Counted from the stretch's first letter, positions 53,640 through 61,539 are shown. The stretch: 64,000 nucleotides of DNA from Alloprevotella rava (GCF_014195585.1 NZ_JACICA010000005.1:62001-126000); one strand, 5' to 3'. The notes: generated by a model not told the origin, from the sequence alone. A program made the numbers and translations.

Positions 53640-54380
53640 TTATTCCTGCGTGAGTTGTTCGGAGGTCTTACCGAAACGGCGTTCGCGTCCTTGGTAGTCG
53701 ACGATGGCGCGGTAGAAATCCTCGCTGCGGAAGTCGGGCCAGAAGGTGTCGCAGAAGTAGAGCTCAGTGTAAGCCGACTGCCAGAGCAGGTAGTTGCTGA
53801 GTCGCTGCTCGCCACCGGTGCGGATGAGCAGGTCGGGGTCGGGCATGAAGGAGGTGGAGAGCTCTTGGCTGATAACGTCCTCGGTGATGTCCTCGGGGCG
53901 CAGGTCGCCACCTTTCACGCGGCGGGCGATGCGGCGCATCGTTTCCGTTTGCTCCCAGCGGGAGGAATAGCTGAGGGCGAGCACCATGGTCATGCCTGAG
54001 TTGCTGGCCGTGCGCTGCTCGAGTCCCACGAGTGCGCGGAGCACTTCCTGGGGCAGGCGTGTGATGTCACCGATCACGCGCAGACGAACGTTGTTCTTCA
54101 TAAAGAGTTCGTCCTCGAGGCTCGTGAGCAAGAGGCCCATGAGCGCGGCCACCTCGTCGGAGGGGCGGTTCCAGTTTTCGGTGGAAAAGGTGTAGAGCGT
54201 CAGGAAACGCACACCGAGGTTGGAGGCGGTCGTTGTGATTTCGCGCACGGCTTCCACGCCTTCTTGGTGGCCCATGCTGCGTTGCTGTCCGCGTGCCTTT
54301 GCCCAGCGTCCGTTGCCGTCCATGATGATGGCTACGTGGGCGGGGATGCGTTCCGTATTGATTTGCTCTTTCAGTGTCAT
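53640..54380 (-). CDS. uppS: Isoprenyl transferase (undecaprenyl diphosphate synthase)
   Basis: Makes the C55 lipid carrier for peptidoglycan and surface polysaccharides from farnesyl and isopentenyl diphosphate. 246 residues. Catalytic motif [13 protein letters not shown] with D21 and the G-N-G-R loop, then [26 protein letters not shown] and the C-terminal [20 protein letters not shown]. Length normal. It lies between the DUF6089-like gene (29-base gap) and bamA (23-base gap), so envelope precursor synthesis and outer-membrane assembly share one transcript. Confidence 0.97.
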   Translation of the reverse strand: MTLKEQINTERIPAHVAIIMDGNGRWAKARGQQRSMGHQEGVEAVREITTTASNLGVRFLTLYTFSTENWNRPSDEVAALMGLLLTSLEDELFMKNNVRLRVIGDITRLPQEVLRALVGLEQRTASNSGMTMVLALSYSSRWEQTETMRRIARRVKGGDLRPEDITEDVISQELSTSFMPDPDLLIRTGGEQRLSNYLLWQSAYTELYFCDTFWPDFRSEDFYRAIVDYQGRERRFGKTSEQLTQE

Positions 54381-54409
54381 TCTGATGTTGGGGTTTTACG
54401 GCCGCAGGC

Positions 54410-55162
54410 TCAGTCCTTATTGCAGGTGGGACATTTGGGCGAGAGGTCGTAGGTGAGGGTGACGAGGGTTAGGTTGTAGTGGTCTTTGTTGCGAAATTCG
54501 CCCGACTTGATGCCGCGCGGATTGGCCAGACCTTCCAACTTATCGTTGGGGGTGAAATGAAATGTCCAGTCGAGCCCGAGATTCACGCGGGGTGCTATTT
54601 TCCATTTCACGCCGAACCCTATGGGTATATTAACCGTGGCCACTTTGCCAGCGTCGGAATAGGTCATTCCCAATCCGCCTTGCAAGTAGGGCACGATGCG
54701 CTTGAAGCCCTGATAACCCTCCAGCCAGCCGTAGGGCAGGAAATGGAGTTCGAAGAGGGCGTTGAGATCGTAGAGGTTTCCCTTGGCCTCGTAGTGGAGG
54801 CGTGCCGTGCCCGCGCTGGCGGGATTGGCGGGGTAGAAATCCAGGATTTTATCGGTAGTGCCGCTCACCTTCATGTAGCCGCCACTCACTTTCACGGCCA
54901 TGCGCGGATTCAGTGGGAAGCGGGCCAACAGCGCAGCTGCTGGCGTGGGCCTACCGTAGAGCTTGGAATTGACATCGTTCAGTCCGAAACCGAAGCCGCC
55001 GCCAACGCCTAGTTCGAGGCGATAGAAAGCGTCGTCGTCATCGCCCGAAGCGGCATGGAGCGCTGGGACTGCTCCGAGGAGGAACAGCAGCATGGCCAGG
55101 CTGCGAACAAGGGACAGAGGGCCTTGTGCATAGGGGCGAGGGAGAGCGGTGGTGACTGTCAT
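54410..55162 (-). CDS. DUF6089-like outer-membrane protein
   Basis: 250 residues. An N-terminal hydrophobic stretch (LVRSLAMLLFLLGAVPALHA, about 20-39) is a signal peptide. The mature part is beta-rich with barrel-like strands (LELGVGGGFGFGLNDVNSKL, MAVKVSGGYMKVSG, VNLGLDWTFHFT) and ends NLTLVTLTYDLSPKCPTCN, where two cysteines close the protein. Proteins of this type sit immediately upstream of uppS-bamA in Bacteroidales; the DUF number is from memory. The start is ATG 55162. Its role beside BamA is unknown, possibly an envelope accessory factor. Confidence 0.75.
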   Translation of the reverse strand: MTVTTALPRPYAQGPLSLVRSLAMLLFLLGAVPALHAASGDDDDAFYRLELGVGGGFGFGLNDVNSKLYGRPTPAAALLARFPLNPRMAVKVSGGYMKVSGTTDKILDFYPANPASAGTARLHYEAKGNLYDLNALFELHFLPYGWLEGYQGFKRIVPYLQGGLGMTYSDAGKVATVNIPIGFGVKWKIAPRVNLGLDWTFHFTPNDKLEGLANPRGIKSGEFRNKDHYNLTLVTLTYDLSPKCPTCNKD

Positions 55163-55214
55163 CGTATGGGGACGAACGTTGTTAATTATATATATGCCTA
55201 TGAGCCGCGGCGAC

Positions 55215-56588
55215 TTATTTGAAGAGCGTGTCTTCGTTTTTCCAACCCAGGCGGTTGATGCGGCCGCGCCACACTTCGCCGCTGCCAGCACATATTATAT
55301 ATATGAAGTTCTTAGCGTCCACCGTGGCGGTCACGCTCGTTGCCCCACTGATGGCAGGGGCTTTGAGTTCTTTCTGCAACCAGGTGTAGCCGTTGTCGCG
55401 ACTCAGATAGAGGCCGCCAAAACTGCCGTCGCTCTTCTCGCCACTGAGCAGCAGTGCGCCATCGTAGCGGGCGAGGGTGTAGTTCTGAAGCGTGGGGAGA
55501 TGGCCGCGGCGAGTGGCATCGAGCGGGAAGTTGATCCACCCAAAGGTGTCCGTTCCCGAGAGGTCGAGGTCGCGCTGCCACAACACGGGCTCATTGCCAC
55601 GCAGTCCCAGCACAACGGCTTTTTCGTAGTTCTTACTCACGGTGGAGGCAAACACGATGCCGGCGTTCTCGTCCAGAGGCAGCGGAGCCGAGGAGTCGAG
55701 GGCATCGGCGGTCCAGGTCTTTCCGCCATCGGTGCTGCTCACTAAGCTTGCGCCCGAGAGGGCCAAGAGGTGTTTCGTGCCACTGCCCACCAACTGCGTG
55801 AAGGAGTTGGGCACGCCGGTTGCGTTCGCCGAGGTCCAGTTGATACCGTCCTCGCTCGTCATGAGCTGGTTGCTGGCCAAGGCAAAGAAACGGTTACCGT
55901 GGCGCACCACGGAATGAACATCGAGCGTTACGGGTGTGATGGCGTGGCGCGTCCACTGCTGTGGACTTTCCACGCTGGCAGTGAGCACAACGGGCGCAGT
56001 GCCTTCAAGACCGAAGGCATAGAGCGTGGACTCTACGGTGAGGGCGTGGAGCCGGCTCACAGAGCTGAGGGCAGAGAGGCCGCTGGCCGTGCGCTGCCAT
56101 GTGACGGAGTCGCTCCACTCTTTGTGAATGCGAATGTCCATCTGGTATTTTCTTGTCGAAACGCGGTCGGTGGCATACACGGTGATGATGCGTGGCGTGG
56201 AGAAATCGATGGAGTCCTTCTTCGTCACCACAGTGTCTTTCCCCGTAATCTTCGATTGTATCGACACTGTCCCACTGGCTTTAAGTTCCGAAATCAGAAT
56301 CTTGGTAGGGTCAGTGCCCACGGGCAGCGAGTCCACGTTGAAGATACGCTGGTTCACCTGGTCGATGGTCAAAGGATAGAGCGAACCAGTCACCTTGATG
56401 GTATAAATCGAGTCGCGCCCACTGCGGGAGAGCGTATGCATCTTGCGATTGAGCGTTCCGAGCGTCACGGACTTAATCAGACACGCGCCCGACGTCAGGT
56501 CCTCCACTTCGCTTTTCGTATTACAACCGACATTGCCCAACAACATCAGTAGTGCGCTAAAAATCAGCGCTATGCGGGATTTCTTCAT
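55215..56588 (-). CDS. Lipoprotein with beta-propeller-like repeats (DUF6242-like)
   Basis: 457 residues, lipoprotein signal MKKSRIALIFSALLMLLGNV then GC with C22 as the lipidated Cys. An N-terminal about 150-residue domain is followed by repeats of the type seen in Asp-box/photosynthesis-factor propellers: LMTSEDGINWTSANA, LVSSTDGGKTWTADA and LYLSRDNGYTWLQKE. Such propellers bind ligands or partners. The start is ATG 56588. It is the first gene of the run leading into DUF6089-uppS-bamA-ompH-ompH (52-base gap). The DUF6242 name is a recollection; no enzyme motif is seen. Confidence 0.75.
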   Translation of the reverse strand: MKKSRIALIFSALLMLLGNVGCNTKSEVEDLTSGACLIKSVTLGTLNRKMHTLSRSGRDSIYTIKVTGSLYPLTIDQVNQRIFNVDSLPVGTDPTKILISELKASGTVSIQSKITGKDTVVTKKDSIDFSTPRIITVYATDRVSTRKYQMDIRIHKEWSDSVTWQRTASGLSALSSVSRLHALTVESTLYAFGLEGTAPVVLTASVESPQQWTRHAITPVTLDVHSVVRHGNRFFALASNQLMTSEDGINWTSANATGVPNSFTQLVGSGTKHLLALSGASLVSSTDGGKTWTADALDSSAPLPLDENAGIVFASTVSKNYEKAVVLGLRGNEPVLWQRDLDLSGTDTFGWINFPLDATRRGHLPTLQNYTLARYDGALLLSGEKSDGSFGGLYLSRDNGYTWLQKELKAPAISGATSVTATVDAKNFIYIICAGSGEVWRGRINRLGWKNEDTLFK

Positions 56589-56751
56589 ATTTCTTACAAG
56601 TATTCCTTGGCCTGCGCTCTCATGCATATCTCGCGCGCGTTTGCCACAGGCGTATTTTTATACAACGTGCAAAAATAGCCTTAAATTTCGCAACTACGAA
56701 ACAGAACCCTCATTTTTAATCTTTTTTGAGAGCAGAGCCTCTCAAGAGGAC

Positions 56752-56858
56752 CGCTCAAGAGAACCTCCGACCAGTCCGACCAGTCCGACCAGTCCGAGCC
56801 CCAAAAAACCTCAAGAGTTCTCCGACCTGTCAGACCCGTCCGACCCGTCCGAGCCCCA
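56752..56858. repeat. Family B double array, downstream flank of four-helix gene
   Basis: CTCAAGAGAACCTCCGACCA leads into a first array; linker CCCCAAAAAACCTCAAGAG; second array CTCCGACCTGTCAGACCCGT. The same linker and orientation recur at 57480-57620 on the other side of the gene. Confidence 0.9.
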
Positions 56859-56870
56859 ATGAAAGCCCCC

Positions 56871-57434
56871 TCAGCTCCCCTCTCCTCGCTGCTGTCGCGC
56901 TTGCAGGCGGGCCCGCGTCATTTGTTCGCGGATACCGCCATTGCGCAGGAACTCCTCCTGCTGATGCGCTATAAGGCGGCGGAGCATGTAAGTAGTTTGA
57001 TGAATCAGTGTGACAGCAAGATTCGCCATTTCTTCGTCCGACATACGCGGCAGGAGATGCTGATAATCCACAAAAAGCCGCTCACTACTGGCATAATGCT
57101 TCATCGCCTCATAGCGCGGATGGCCAGCATCCCAAAGCTCCTTGTTGCGCACACGCAAATAGTCCTCATAGTCGATGAGCAACTCCTCCAAACTGGCCTT
57201 CGCCACATTTGTCAGTTTGATTTCCGTCTCAGCAGAAGTTGTAGCCGCCTCACTCCCCTCCGCAATATTCTGCTTCCCCGACCGTGCCGCCTGCACCATT
57301 TGGTCGATAGTGCGATCAGATGTCTGAAGAAAATGTTTTGTAAAGAAAAAAGTAATATCATAAATCACAGTTGCCACCCTATAAACACGCAACCGCCGAT
57401 ACCCACCCTTCTGCCGAAGAAATGTCTGTGTCAT
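56871..57434 (-). CDS. Four-helix-bundle suffix-domain protein (S23-related)
   Basis: 187 residues, mostly helical. The core resembles S23 four-helix proteins: YDITFFFTKHFLQTSDRTID, then QMVQAARSGKQNIAEGSEA, then VAKASLEELLIDYEDYLRVR. A C-terminal extension (about 110-187, LIHQTTYMLRRLIAHQQEEF) is the feature that distinguishes the suffix-domain version. Function unknown. The gene stands alone between two family B double arrays in the same orientation, as the other S23 gene in this window stands between family E repeats. No promoter was identified. Confidence 0.85.
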   Translation of the reverse strand: MTQTFLRQKGGYRRLRVYRVATVIYDITFFFTKHFLQTSDRTIDQMVQAARSGKQNIAEGSEAATTSAETEIKLTNVAKASLEELLIDYEDYLRVRNKELWDAGHPRYEAMKHYASSERLFVDYQHLLPRMSDEEMANLAVTLIHQTTYMLRRLIAHQQEEFLRNGGIREQMTRARLQARQQRGEGS

Positions 57435-57479
57435 AGTACTAAAATCTTAATTATTTATCAAAAAATCATTATTAAAAAT

Positions 57480-57620
57480 CCTCCGACTGGTCCGACCAGC
57501 CAGAGCAGCCAGATTCCTCCGACCTGTCCGACTTGTCCGAGACCTCAAAAACCTCAAGAAGCCCTCCGACCAGTCCGACCAGTCCGACCTGTCCGACTCG
57601 TCCGAGCCCTCTCAAGAATT
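57480..57620. repeat. Family B multiple array, upstream flank of four-helix gene
   Basis: At least three runs of 9-bp units joined by AAAAACCTCAAGAAGCC-type linkers. First part of the 684-base gap before the phage-like cassette. Confidence 0.92.
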
Positions 57621-57710
57621 CTCAGCATTCTCTGCTGCAAAGATAAAGATTTCTCCCAAACAATAAAAATACGGTATTTTTAATTGACAAATTTTCCACC
57701 TTTCGCGTCC

Positions 57711-57780
57711 CCTTATTCCCCCAGCTGACACAATAAGGCCGTCGGCTAACACAATAAGGAAGCCAGCCGACACAATAAGG
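57711..57780. repeat. Family A repeat module, copy 8 (70 bp)
   Basis: Boxes CCTTATTC, CAATAAGG, CAATAAGG and CAATAAGG with cores CAGCTGAC, CGGCTAAC and CAGCCGAC. The rest of this gap up to 57979 shows no gene. Confidence 0.9.
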
Positions 57781-57979
57781 CAGCGGACGAGAAAGGCCCT
57801 ATCCATCGGACACAGAAAAGCTATACACCACAAGGAAACGCCCACAATAAGCAACTCCCTAAGAATGCGCCCCATAATAATAAATCGTGACAGAGAGTGA
57901 CACATGCACAAAAAAGTTTTTAACATTTAGAATATCGTTTACACACCGCATAAAAAGCGAGAAAATAGTTGCTTAAAAA

Positions 57980-58011
57980 TTTGCATTTCCGAGAGCCTTT
58001 CTATACCTTTG
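57980..58011 (+). promoter_or_regulatory. Promoter of the phage-like cassette
   Basis: TTTG (57980-57983), 20-base spacer, TACCTTTG (58004-58011), about 108 bases before the first start codon. Confidence 0.8.
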
Positions 58012-58118
58012 CCGAAGCAAAACAAACCTCCCACAGAGGACCGAACACTAACCCCAAAATCCACCCCTCCGGACGCGCGATGCGCCCTCACAACCATCTC
58101 TAAAACCATCCAAGAATC

Positions 58119-58871
58119 ATGACCTCCGAAGTTATCATCACCCGACCCGTTTGGGAAGAATATCGCCGCATCAAACCGCGATTGCGCAACCAAGCCTTGG
58201 CCGCACTCATCGACTACCTCATGACGGGGGAGAAACCAGCCTTCTCGCGCAACATCAACACGCCATTCAATCAGCTATTGGTGACCTACAAAGAAAGCAC
58301 AGAAATCTTGCATTCATCTCGCACTCATCTTGCACTCATCTCGCACTCATCGCAAGAAAAAGAAAAACAGAAGAAAGCATCTTCCCCCTGCACCCCTATC
58401 TTGAAAGAAGAAGAAAAAGAAGAAGAAAGGCTAATTCTTCCTACGTCAGAATTAGCTGCGCGAGACACGGCCGAAACAGCCATCGAAGTTGTCAAAGAAC
58501 CAATCAGACCAGTCGGACCAGTCGGACCAGTCCGAGACCCAAACAAGAGGCAGCCGAGCACTCCCCGCCTTGGAAAAGCCGGAGGAAGCTTCCATCCTCC
58601 CACCCTCGACGAAGTTTGCCGCCACGTGGCAGCGAAGGGCTACAGCTTCGACCCCGTCGCCTTTTTCAGCCACTACGAATCGAACGGCTGGCTCGTGGGA
58701 CGCACAAAAATGAAAAATTGGCATTCGGCCTGTATCACCTGGGAACGCAACCAAAAAACTTATGGAAACTACCGACAATCTACCTCTGCAACGCGCCGCG
58801 ACGCCGACCTCCAAGCTGGCCGCGAAACTGCCCTCGACGCCATCCGCCAAATTGCCAACAGTCCTTACTGA
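58119..58871 (+). CDS. Phage-like replication-associated protein with a repeat-derived linker
   Basis: 250 residues. The N-terminus (VWEEYRRIKPRLRNQALAAL and DYLMTGEKPAF) and C-terminus (PTLDEVCRHVAAKGYSFDP then FFSHYESNGWLVGRTKMKNW) match the two ends of Bacteroidales phage and plasmid replication-initiation-like proteins; the second motif, ending in WHSACITWERN, is the recognisable one. The middle is charged. Residues about 129-158 (PIRPVGPVGPVRDPN, KRQPSTPRLGKAGGSF) are the translation of a family B array plus a family C element at 58503-58590, inserted without breaking the frame. First gene of the cassette; the next gene overlaps its end. Function inferred, not certain. Confidence 0.68.
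   Translation: MTSEVIITRPVWEEYRRIKPRLRNQALAALIDYLMTGEKPAFSRNINTPFNQLLVTYKESTEILHSSRTHLALISHSSQEKEKQKKASSPCTPILKEEEKEEERLILPTSELAARDTAETAIEVVKEPIRPVGPVGPVRDPNKRQPSTPRLGKAGGSFHPPTLDEVCRHVAAKGYSFDPVAFFSHYESNGWLVGRTKMKNWHSACITWERNQKTYGNYRQSTSATRRDADLQAGRETALDAIRQIANSPY
58503..58590 (+). repeat. Family B + C composite inside a coding region
   Basis: B units AGACCAGTCGGACCAGTCGG lead into GAGACCCAAACAAGAGG, then the family C core GCAGCCGAGCACTCCCC. Same B-then-C order, seen from one strand, as the intergenic composite at 36597-36697. Confidence 0.82.
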
Positions 58872-59403
58872 ACTCCAACGGCGCTACCCCTCTCTCGCGA
58901 CATTCAGCCAAGCCATGAACCCCGATGTGCAACGCTTCTACGGTCGCCTCCCGCTCTCGGATTGCATCCAACGCAGCGCACCCACGCTCCGCCAGCTCGA
59001 CCAACTCTACGGGCCTAACTCGGGCCGCGTGTGGATAGTGCCCCAGCTCACGCGCATCGCCGAATTCTGCGGACAAACAGCGCGGTGGAGCACGCTCCAG
59101 ATGCAAGAACTCACGGCCATCATCCTCCAGCAATTCGGTCAACTCACAGTGTGCGAGCTCAGCTGGTTTTTCCAGCACTTCAAAGGTGGCCGCTACGAAC
59201 GCTTCTATGGCACGCCCGACCCCATGGTGCTCACGCGCAGCCTCCGCTCGTTCCTCTCCGAGCGCAACATGACCTGGCAGCGCATCGAACAAGACCGCGC
59301 CAACGAAGCGCGCCGCCATCCCGAGGGCCTCGTGGGCATCGCTGCCCTCAAGAGCTACCTCGCCCGCTGCCGACAAGCTGGAAAAGTTTCTAAACTAACA
59401 TAA
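58762..59403 (+). CDS. DUF6633-like protein of the phage-like cassette
   Basis: 213 residues, no signal peptide. The conserved part begins near residue 37 (ELQRRYPSLATFSQAMNPDV) and includes RLPLSDCIQRSAPTLRQLDQ, LYGPNSGRVWIVPQL, LSWFFQHFKGGRYERFYGTP and LTRSLRSFLSERN. I recall this as a Bacteroidales-specific family of unknown function usually next to phage-type genes. The start at 58762 overlaps the previous gene by 110 bases in another frame; a TTG at 58852 would reduce the overlap to 20 bases and still keep the conserved part. Cotranscribed with its neighbour. Confidence 0.72.
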   Translation: METTDNLPLQRAATPTSKLAAKLPSTPSAKLPTVLTELQRRYPSLATFSQAMNPDVQRFYGRLPLSDCIQRSAPTLRQLDQLYGPNSGRVWIVPQLTRIAEFCGQTARWSTLQMQELTAIILQQFGQLTVCELSWFFQHFKGGRYERFYGTPDPMVLTRSLRSFLSERNMTWQRIEQDRANEARRHPEGLVGIAALKSYLARCRQAGKVSKLT

Positions 59404-59408
59404 AAAGC

Positions 59409-59504
59409 CTCGGACCAGTCCGACCAGTCCGACCAGTCCGAGACCCACTCCCTCTCAGAGGACCTCCGACCCGTCCGACCAGTCCGACCAGTCTGAGCCC
59501 ACCA
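59409..59504. repeat. Family B double array, left flank of holin-amidase pair
   Basis: CTCGGACCAGTCCGACCAGT array, linker GAGACCCACTCCCTCTCAGA, second array CTCCGACCCGTCCGACCAGT ending GTCTGAGCCCACCA. Almost the same composite recurs at 60183-60288. Confidence 0.92.
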
Positions 59505-59520
59505 AAAAAAGAAAACAACC

Positions 59521-59721
59521 ATGCAAGACAATCTCTCAAAACTCTCCGCCATCGGTATGCTGATGGCAGGTGTCGGCCTCACCATCGCGGGCTTCATCGT
59601 CCCGCCACTGGGTGAAATCTCCGACAGCGTACTGTGGTTTACAGCCCAGACGCTCATCTACGCCGGTAGTATCTTCGGCGTGAAGGTCTACATCGACCAC
59701 CAACTCAAAACTCGTCACTAA
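59521..59721 (+). CDS. Small two-helix membrane protein, holin-like
   Basis: 66 residues with two membrane helices (about 8-28, IGMLMAGVGLTIAGFIVPPL; about 37-56, VLWFTAQTLIYAGSIFGVKV) joined by a short turn and ending in a basic tail. Size, topology and position right before an amidase gene suggest a holin or small pore partner. In Bacteroidales the AGFIVPP-GEI segment recurs beside similar amidases. Only 21 bases separate it from the amidase gene. The holin function is inference. Confidence 0.7.
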   Translation: MQDNLSKLSAIGMLMAGVGLTIAGFIVPPLGEISDSVLWFTAQTLIYAGSIFGVKVYIDHQLKTRH

Positions 59722-59742
59722 CCCTAAAAACCAACAACAACC

Positions 59743-60156
59743 ATGAGAACAATCAACAACATCTTCGTGCACTGCACCGCCACGCAACCTTCCGCCACCA
59801 TCGAGGCGCTCCGCAACGGCTTCCGCGCTCGCGGTTGGCACGCCCCCGGCTATCACTATGTGATCGAGGCCGACGGCACGCTGCGCCGCCTCTGGGCGGA
59901 AGAGCACGTGGCCAACGGCGTGCGGGGCTACAACCAACACGCCATCCATGTGGCCTACATCGGCGGCATCGACCCCGAAGGTCGCCCGAAGGACACGCGC
60001 ACCTGCGCCCAACGCACCACGCTCGAAGCTCTCCTCCGCCTCCTCCACTGGCACTACCCCACCGCCCGCATCCGCGGCCACCGCGAGGTGAACCCCAACA
60101 AGGCCTGCCCCAGCTATGATGTTCAGAGCGAAAGGCAGAGGCTGGAGGAGGATTAG
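59743..60156 (+). CDS. N-acetylmuramoyl-L-alanine amidase, T7-lysozyme type
   Basis: 137-residue Amidase_2 domain that cuts between the sugar and the peptide stem of peptidoglycan. Zinc ligands H10 (NIFVHCTAT), H113 (RGHREVNPNKACPSYD) and C122 are in the family positions, with K120 as the catalytic lysine. No signal peptide, as in phage endolysins, so it would need the neighbouring small membrane protein or lysis to reach the wall. Cotranscribed with the holin-like gene. Confidence 0.93.
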   Translation: MRTINNIFVHCTATQPSATIEALRNGFRARGWHAPGYHYVIEADGTLRRLWAEEHVANGVRGYNQHAIHVAYIGGIDPEGRPKDTRTCAQRTTLEALLRLLHWHYPTARIRGHREVNPNKACPSYDVQSERQRLEED

Positions 60157-60177
60157 ATAAAGCGAAAGCCTCTCAAG

Positions 60178-60288
60178 AGGATCTCGGACTTGTCAGACCA
60201 GTCGGACCAGTCCGACTAGTCCGAGACCCAATCCCCCTCAAGAGGACCTCCGACCCGTCCGACCAGTCCGACCAGTCTGAGCCCACCA
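60178..60288. repeat. Family B double array, right flank of holin-amidase pair
   Basis: TCTCAAGAGGATCTCGGACT opens, then an array, linker GAGACCCAATCCCCCTCAAG, second array ending GTCTGAGCCCACCA. Nearly identical to 59409-59504 from the linker onward. Confidence 0.92.
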
Positions 60289-60315
60289 ATCCCTGAAATT
60301 TTCTTTCCTTTTCCC

Positions 60316-60346
60316 TTGCACAATTCACTCTAAATTCCTATCTTTG
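60316..60346 (+). promoter_or_regulatory. Promoter of the HU-like gene
   Basis: TTG (60316-60318), 20-base spacer, TATCTTTG (60339-60346). The HU-like gene thus has its own transcription start after the repeat array. Confidence 0.7.
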
Positions 60347-60452
60347 TAATGTCTTAAAAGAGAAGCTTCAGCAAGACACTAACCAAATCATTATCACTAA
60401 CCTGCACCACAAAACCCACGTTGAGTGGACGGTGCCTAAAACCATCAAAACC

Positions 60453-60836
60453 ATGTTAAAGTACAAAGTAATCCCAAGAAAGAATCCTATTGACAAAAGT
60501 GTGAAGTACTACGCTCAAGAAGTTCAGCAAACTCAGATGAGTTTCGCAGCTCTCTGCGACAAGATTTCACACTCCAGTACCGCCACTGCTGCCGATGCTT
60601 CGGCCGTCATCAAAGAGGCCTGTGTCCACGCCCTCGAAGCCTTGCTCGACGGTAAGAGTGTGAGTCTCGGCGATTTGGGTAGTCTCCACACCACCATCAA
60701 GTCGAAAGGTGCTGCCACTGCCAAGGATTTTGAGCCCAAACTCCTGCGCAACATCATGATTCGCTGGGTGCGCCCCACGCGATTCCGCGCTGCCTTCGAC
60801 CTCGAAAAAGGCAAGGTGAGAGTGCAGAAGGTGTAA
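60453..60836 (+). CDS. HU-family DNA-binding protein (HU-HIG type)
   Basis: 127 residues. Opening MLKYKVIPRKNPIDKSVKYY and internal VSLGDLGSLHTTIKSKGA are the marks of the Bacteroidales HU-like (HIG) family, which replaces the classic HU arm with shorter loops; it is a sequence-tolerant DNA-bending protein. I use the ATG at 60453; a GTG seven codons earlier is in frame but not conserved-looking. It has its own promoter and closes the cassette. Homologues often lie next to phage-type amidase genes. Its client DNA could include the local repeats; that is speculation. Confidence 0.9.
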   Translation: MLKYKVIPRKNPIDKSVKYYAQEVQQTQMSFAALCDKISHSSTATAADASAVIKEACVHALEALLDGKSVSLGDLGSLHTTIKSKGAATAKDFEPKLLRNIMIRWVRPTRFRAAFDLEKGKVRVQKV

Positions 60837-60852
60837 GTAAAAAAAGAGAGAG

Positions 60853-60980
60853 AAGCCCCCTCCATCTCCCCCATGAGGGGGAGTGCTCGGCTACCACTTG
60901 TGTGTTTGATGATCCGTCTGATTTTCAACGGTCATCCAGCTCTGAGCACTCCCCCTTTATGGGGGAGATGGAGGGGGCTT
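60853..60980. repeat. Inverted pair of family C repeats
   Basis: Left copy (60853-60899) starts AAGCCCCCTCCATCTCCCCC; right copy (60944-60980) is its inverse, ending GGAGATGGAGGGGGCTT. They can pair as a stem of about 36 bp around a 45-base loop and would separate the convergent HU-like and membrane-protein genes. Confidence 0.9.
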
Positions 60981-61001
60981 TAGGGACTTTTCTTTATTTC
61001 T

Positions 61002-61472
61002 TCAGCTTTCTTTTTCTTCAGGCACTTCGTTACCTTCCTCTTCTTTCTTCTTCTTTCTACTTGGAATCTGACCGTAGATAGCAAGACCTATGACAAGAAG
61101 AATGACGGGCTTCAGACCAATCTGAGTGCCCAGAGGCAGAGAGGGCTTATCGGAAATCTCAAACTTACATTCCTTAGCAATCTCTTTGGCTTCTTCCACC
61201 GTGAGGTCAACATATTTCTCCTCTTTGTCGTCAACAAGAGCATAAGTGTACTCACCATAGTTCCATACTGGACACCAGAAAAGGCTGAAACTCTGATAGT
61301 GAACACCGAGATTGAAATGTTCGTCAGCGTCGTTGGCAAAACTGTCGGGCAACTCGTGGAGCTTCTTGAGAGCATCGCCATTACCATAGATAATGACACC
61401 ACGGGCAGAAGCCGTCGTTGAACAAACAAATGCCACTACGAGCATCGCAAGCATTACGAAAAATCTTTTCAT
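61002..61472 (-). CDS. Uncharacterised exported/membrane protein
   Basis: 156 residues. Signal-like N-terminus MKRFFVMLAMLVVAFVCSTT, a soluble middle with the repeated idea of a domain closure (GVIIYGNGDALKKLHELPDS, FSLFWCPVWNYGEYTYAL), then a C-terminal membrane helix (IGLKPVILLVIGLAIYG, about 122-138) followed by a Lys/Glu-rich tail. I do not recognise the family. The ATG at 61472 begins the signal; a longer upstream frame adds 13 unlikely residues. Monocistronic; TACATTTG at 61508-61515 is a likely -7 box. Confidence 0.65.
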   Translation of the reverse strand: MKRFFVMLAMLVVAFVCSTTASARGVIIYGNGDALKKLHELPDSFANDADEHFNLGVHYQSFSLFWCPVWNYGEYTYALVDDKEEKYVDLTVEEAKEIAKECKFEISDKPSLPLGTQIGLKPVILLVIGLAIYGQIPSRKKKKEEEGNEVPEEKES

Positions 61473-61507
61473 CGTTTTAATTGTTTTAATGAATTGTTTA
61501 GAGATAT

Positions 61508-61539
61508 GCAAATGTAAGTGAATTTCCCTTTTTCAACCA
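61508..61539 (-). promoter_or_regulatory. Possible promoter of the small membrane protein gene
   Basis: Minus-strand TACATTTG (61508-61515) with a TTG about 21 bases further upstream. It is 36 bases ahead of the start codon. Confidence 0.5.

Noticed and set aside
57480-57620. CRISPR array candidate in the B arrays
   Set aside because: The unit is only 9 bp, directly tandem, strand-switching and without unique spacers; no cas genes are nearby.
57612-57926. 104-residue frame in the gap before the phage-like cassette
   Set aside because: About half of it is family A and B repeat sequence and the remainder has no known fold or promoter.
57980-60836. Intact prophage
   Set aside because: No integrase, terminase, capsid, portal or tail genes and no attachment-site duplication at the tRNA; only a five-gene cassette is present.
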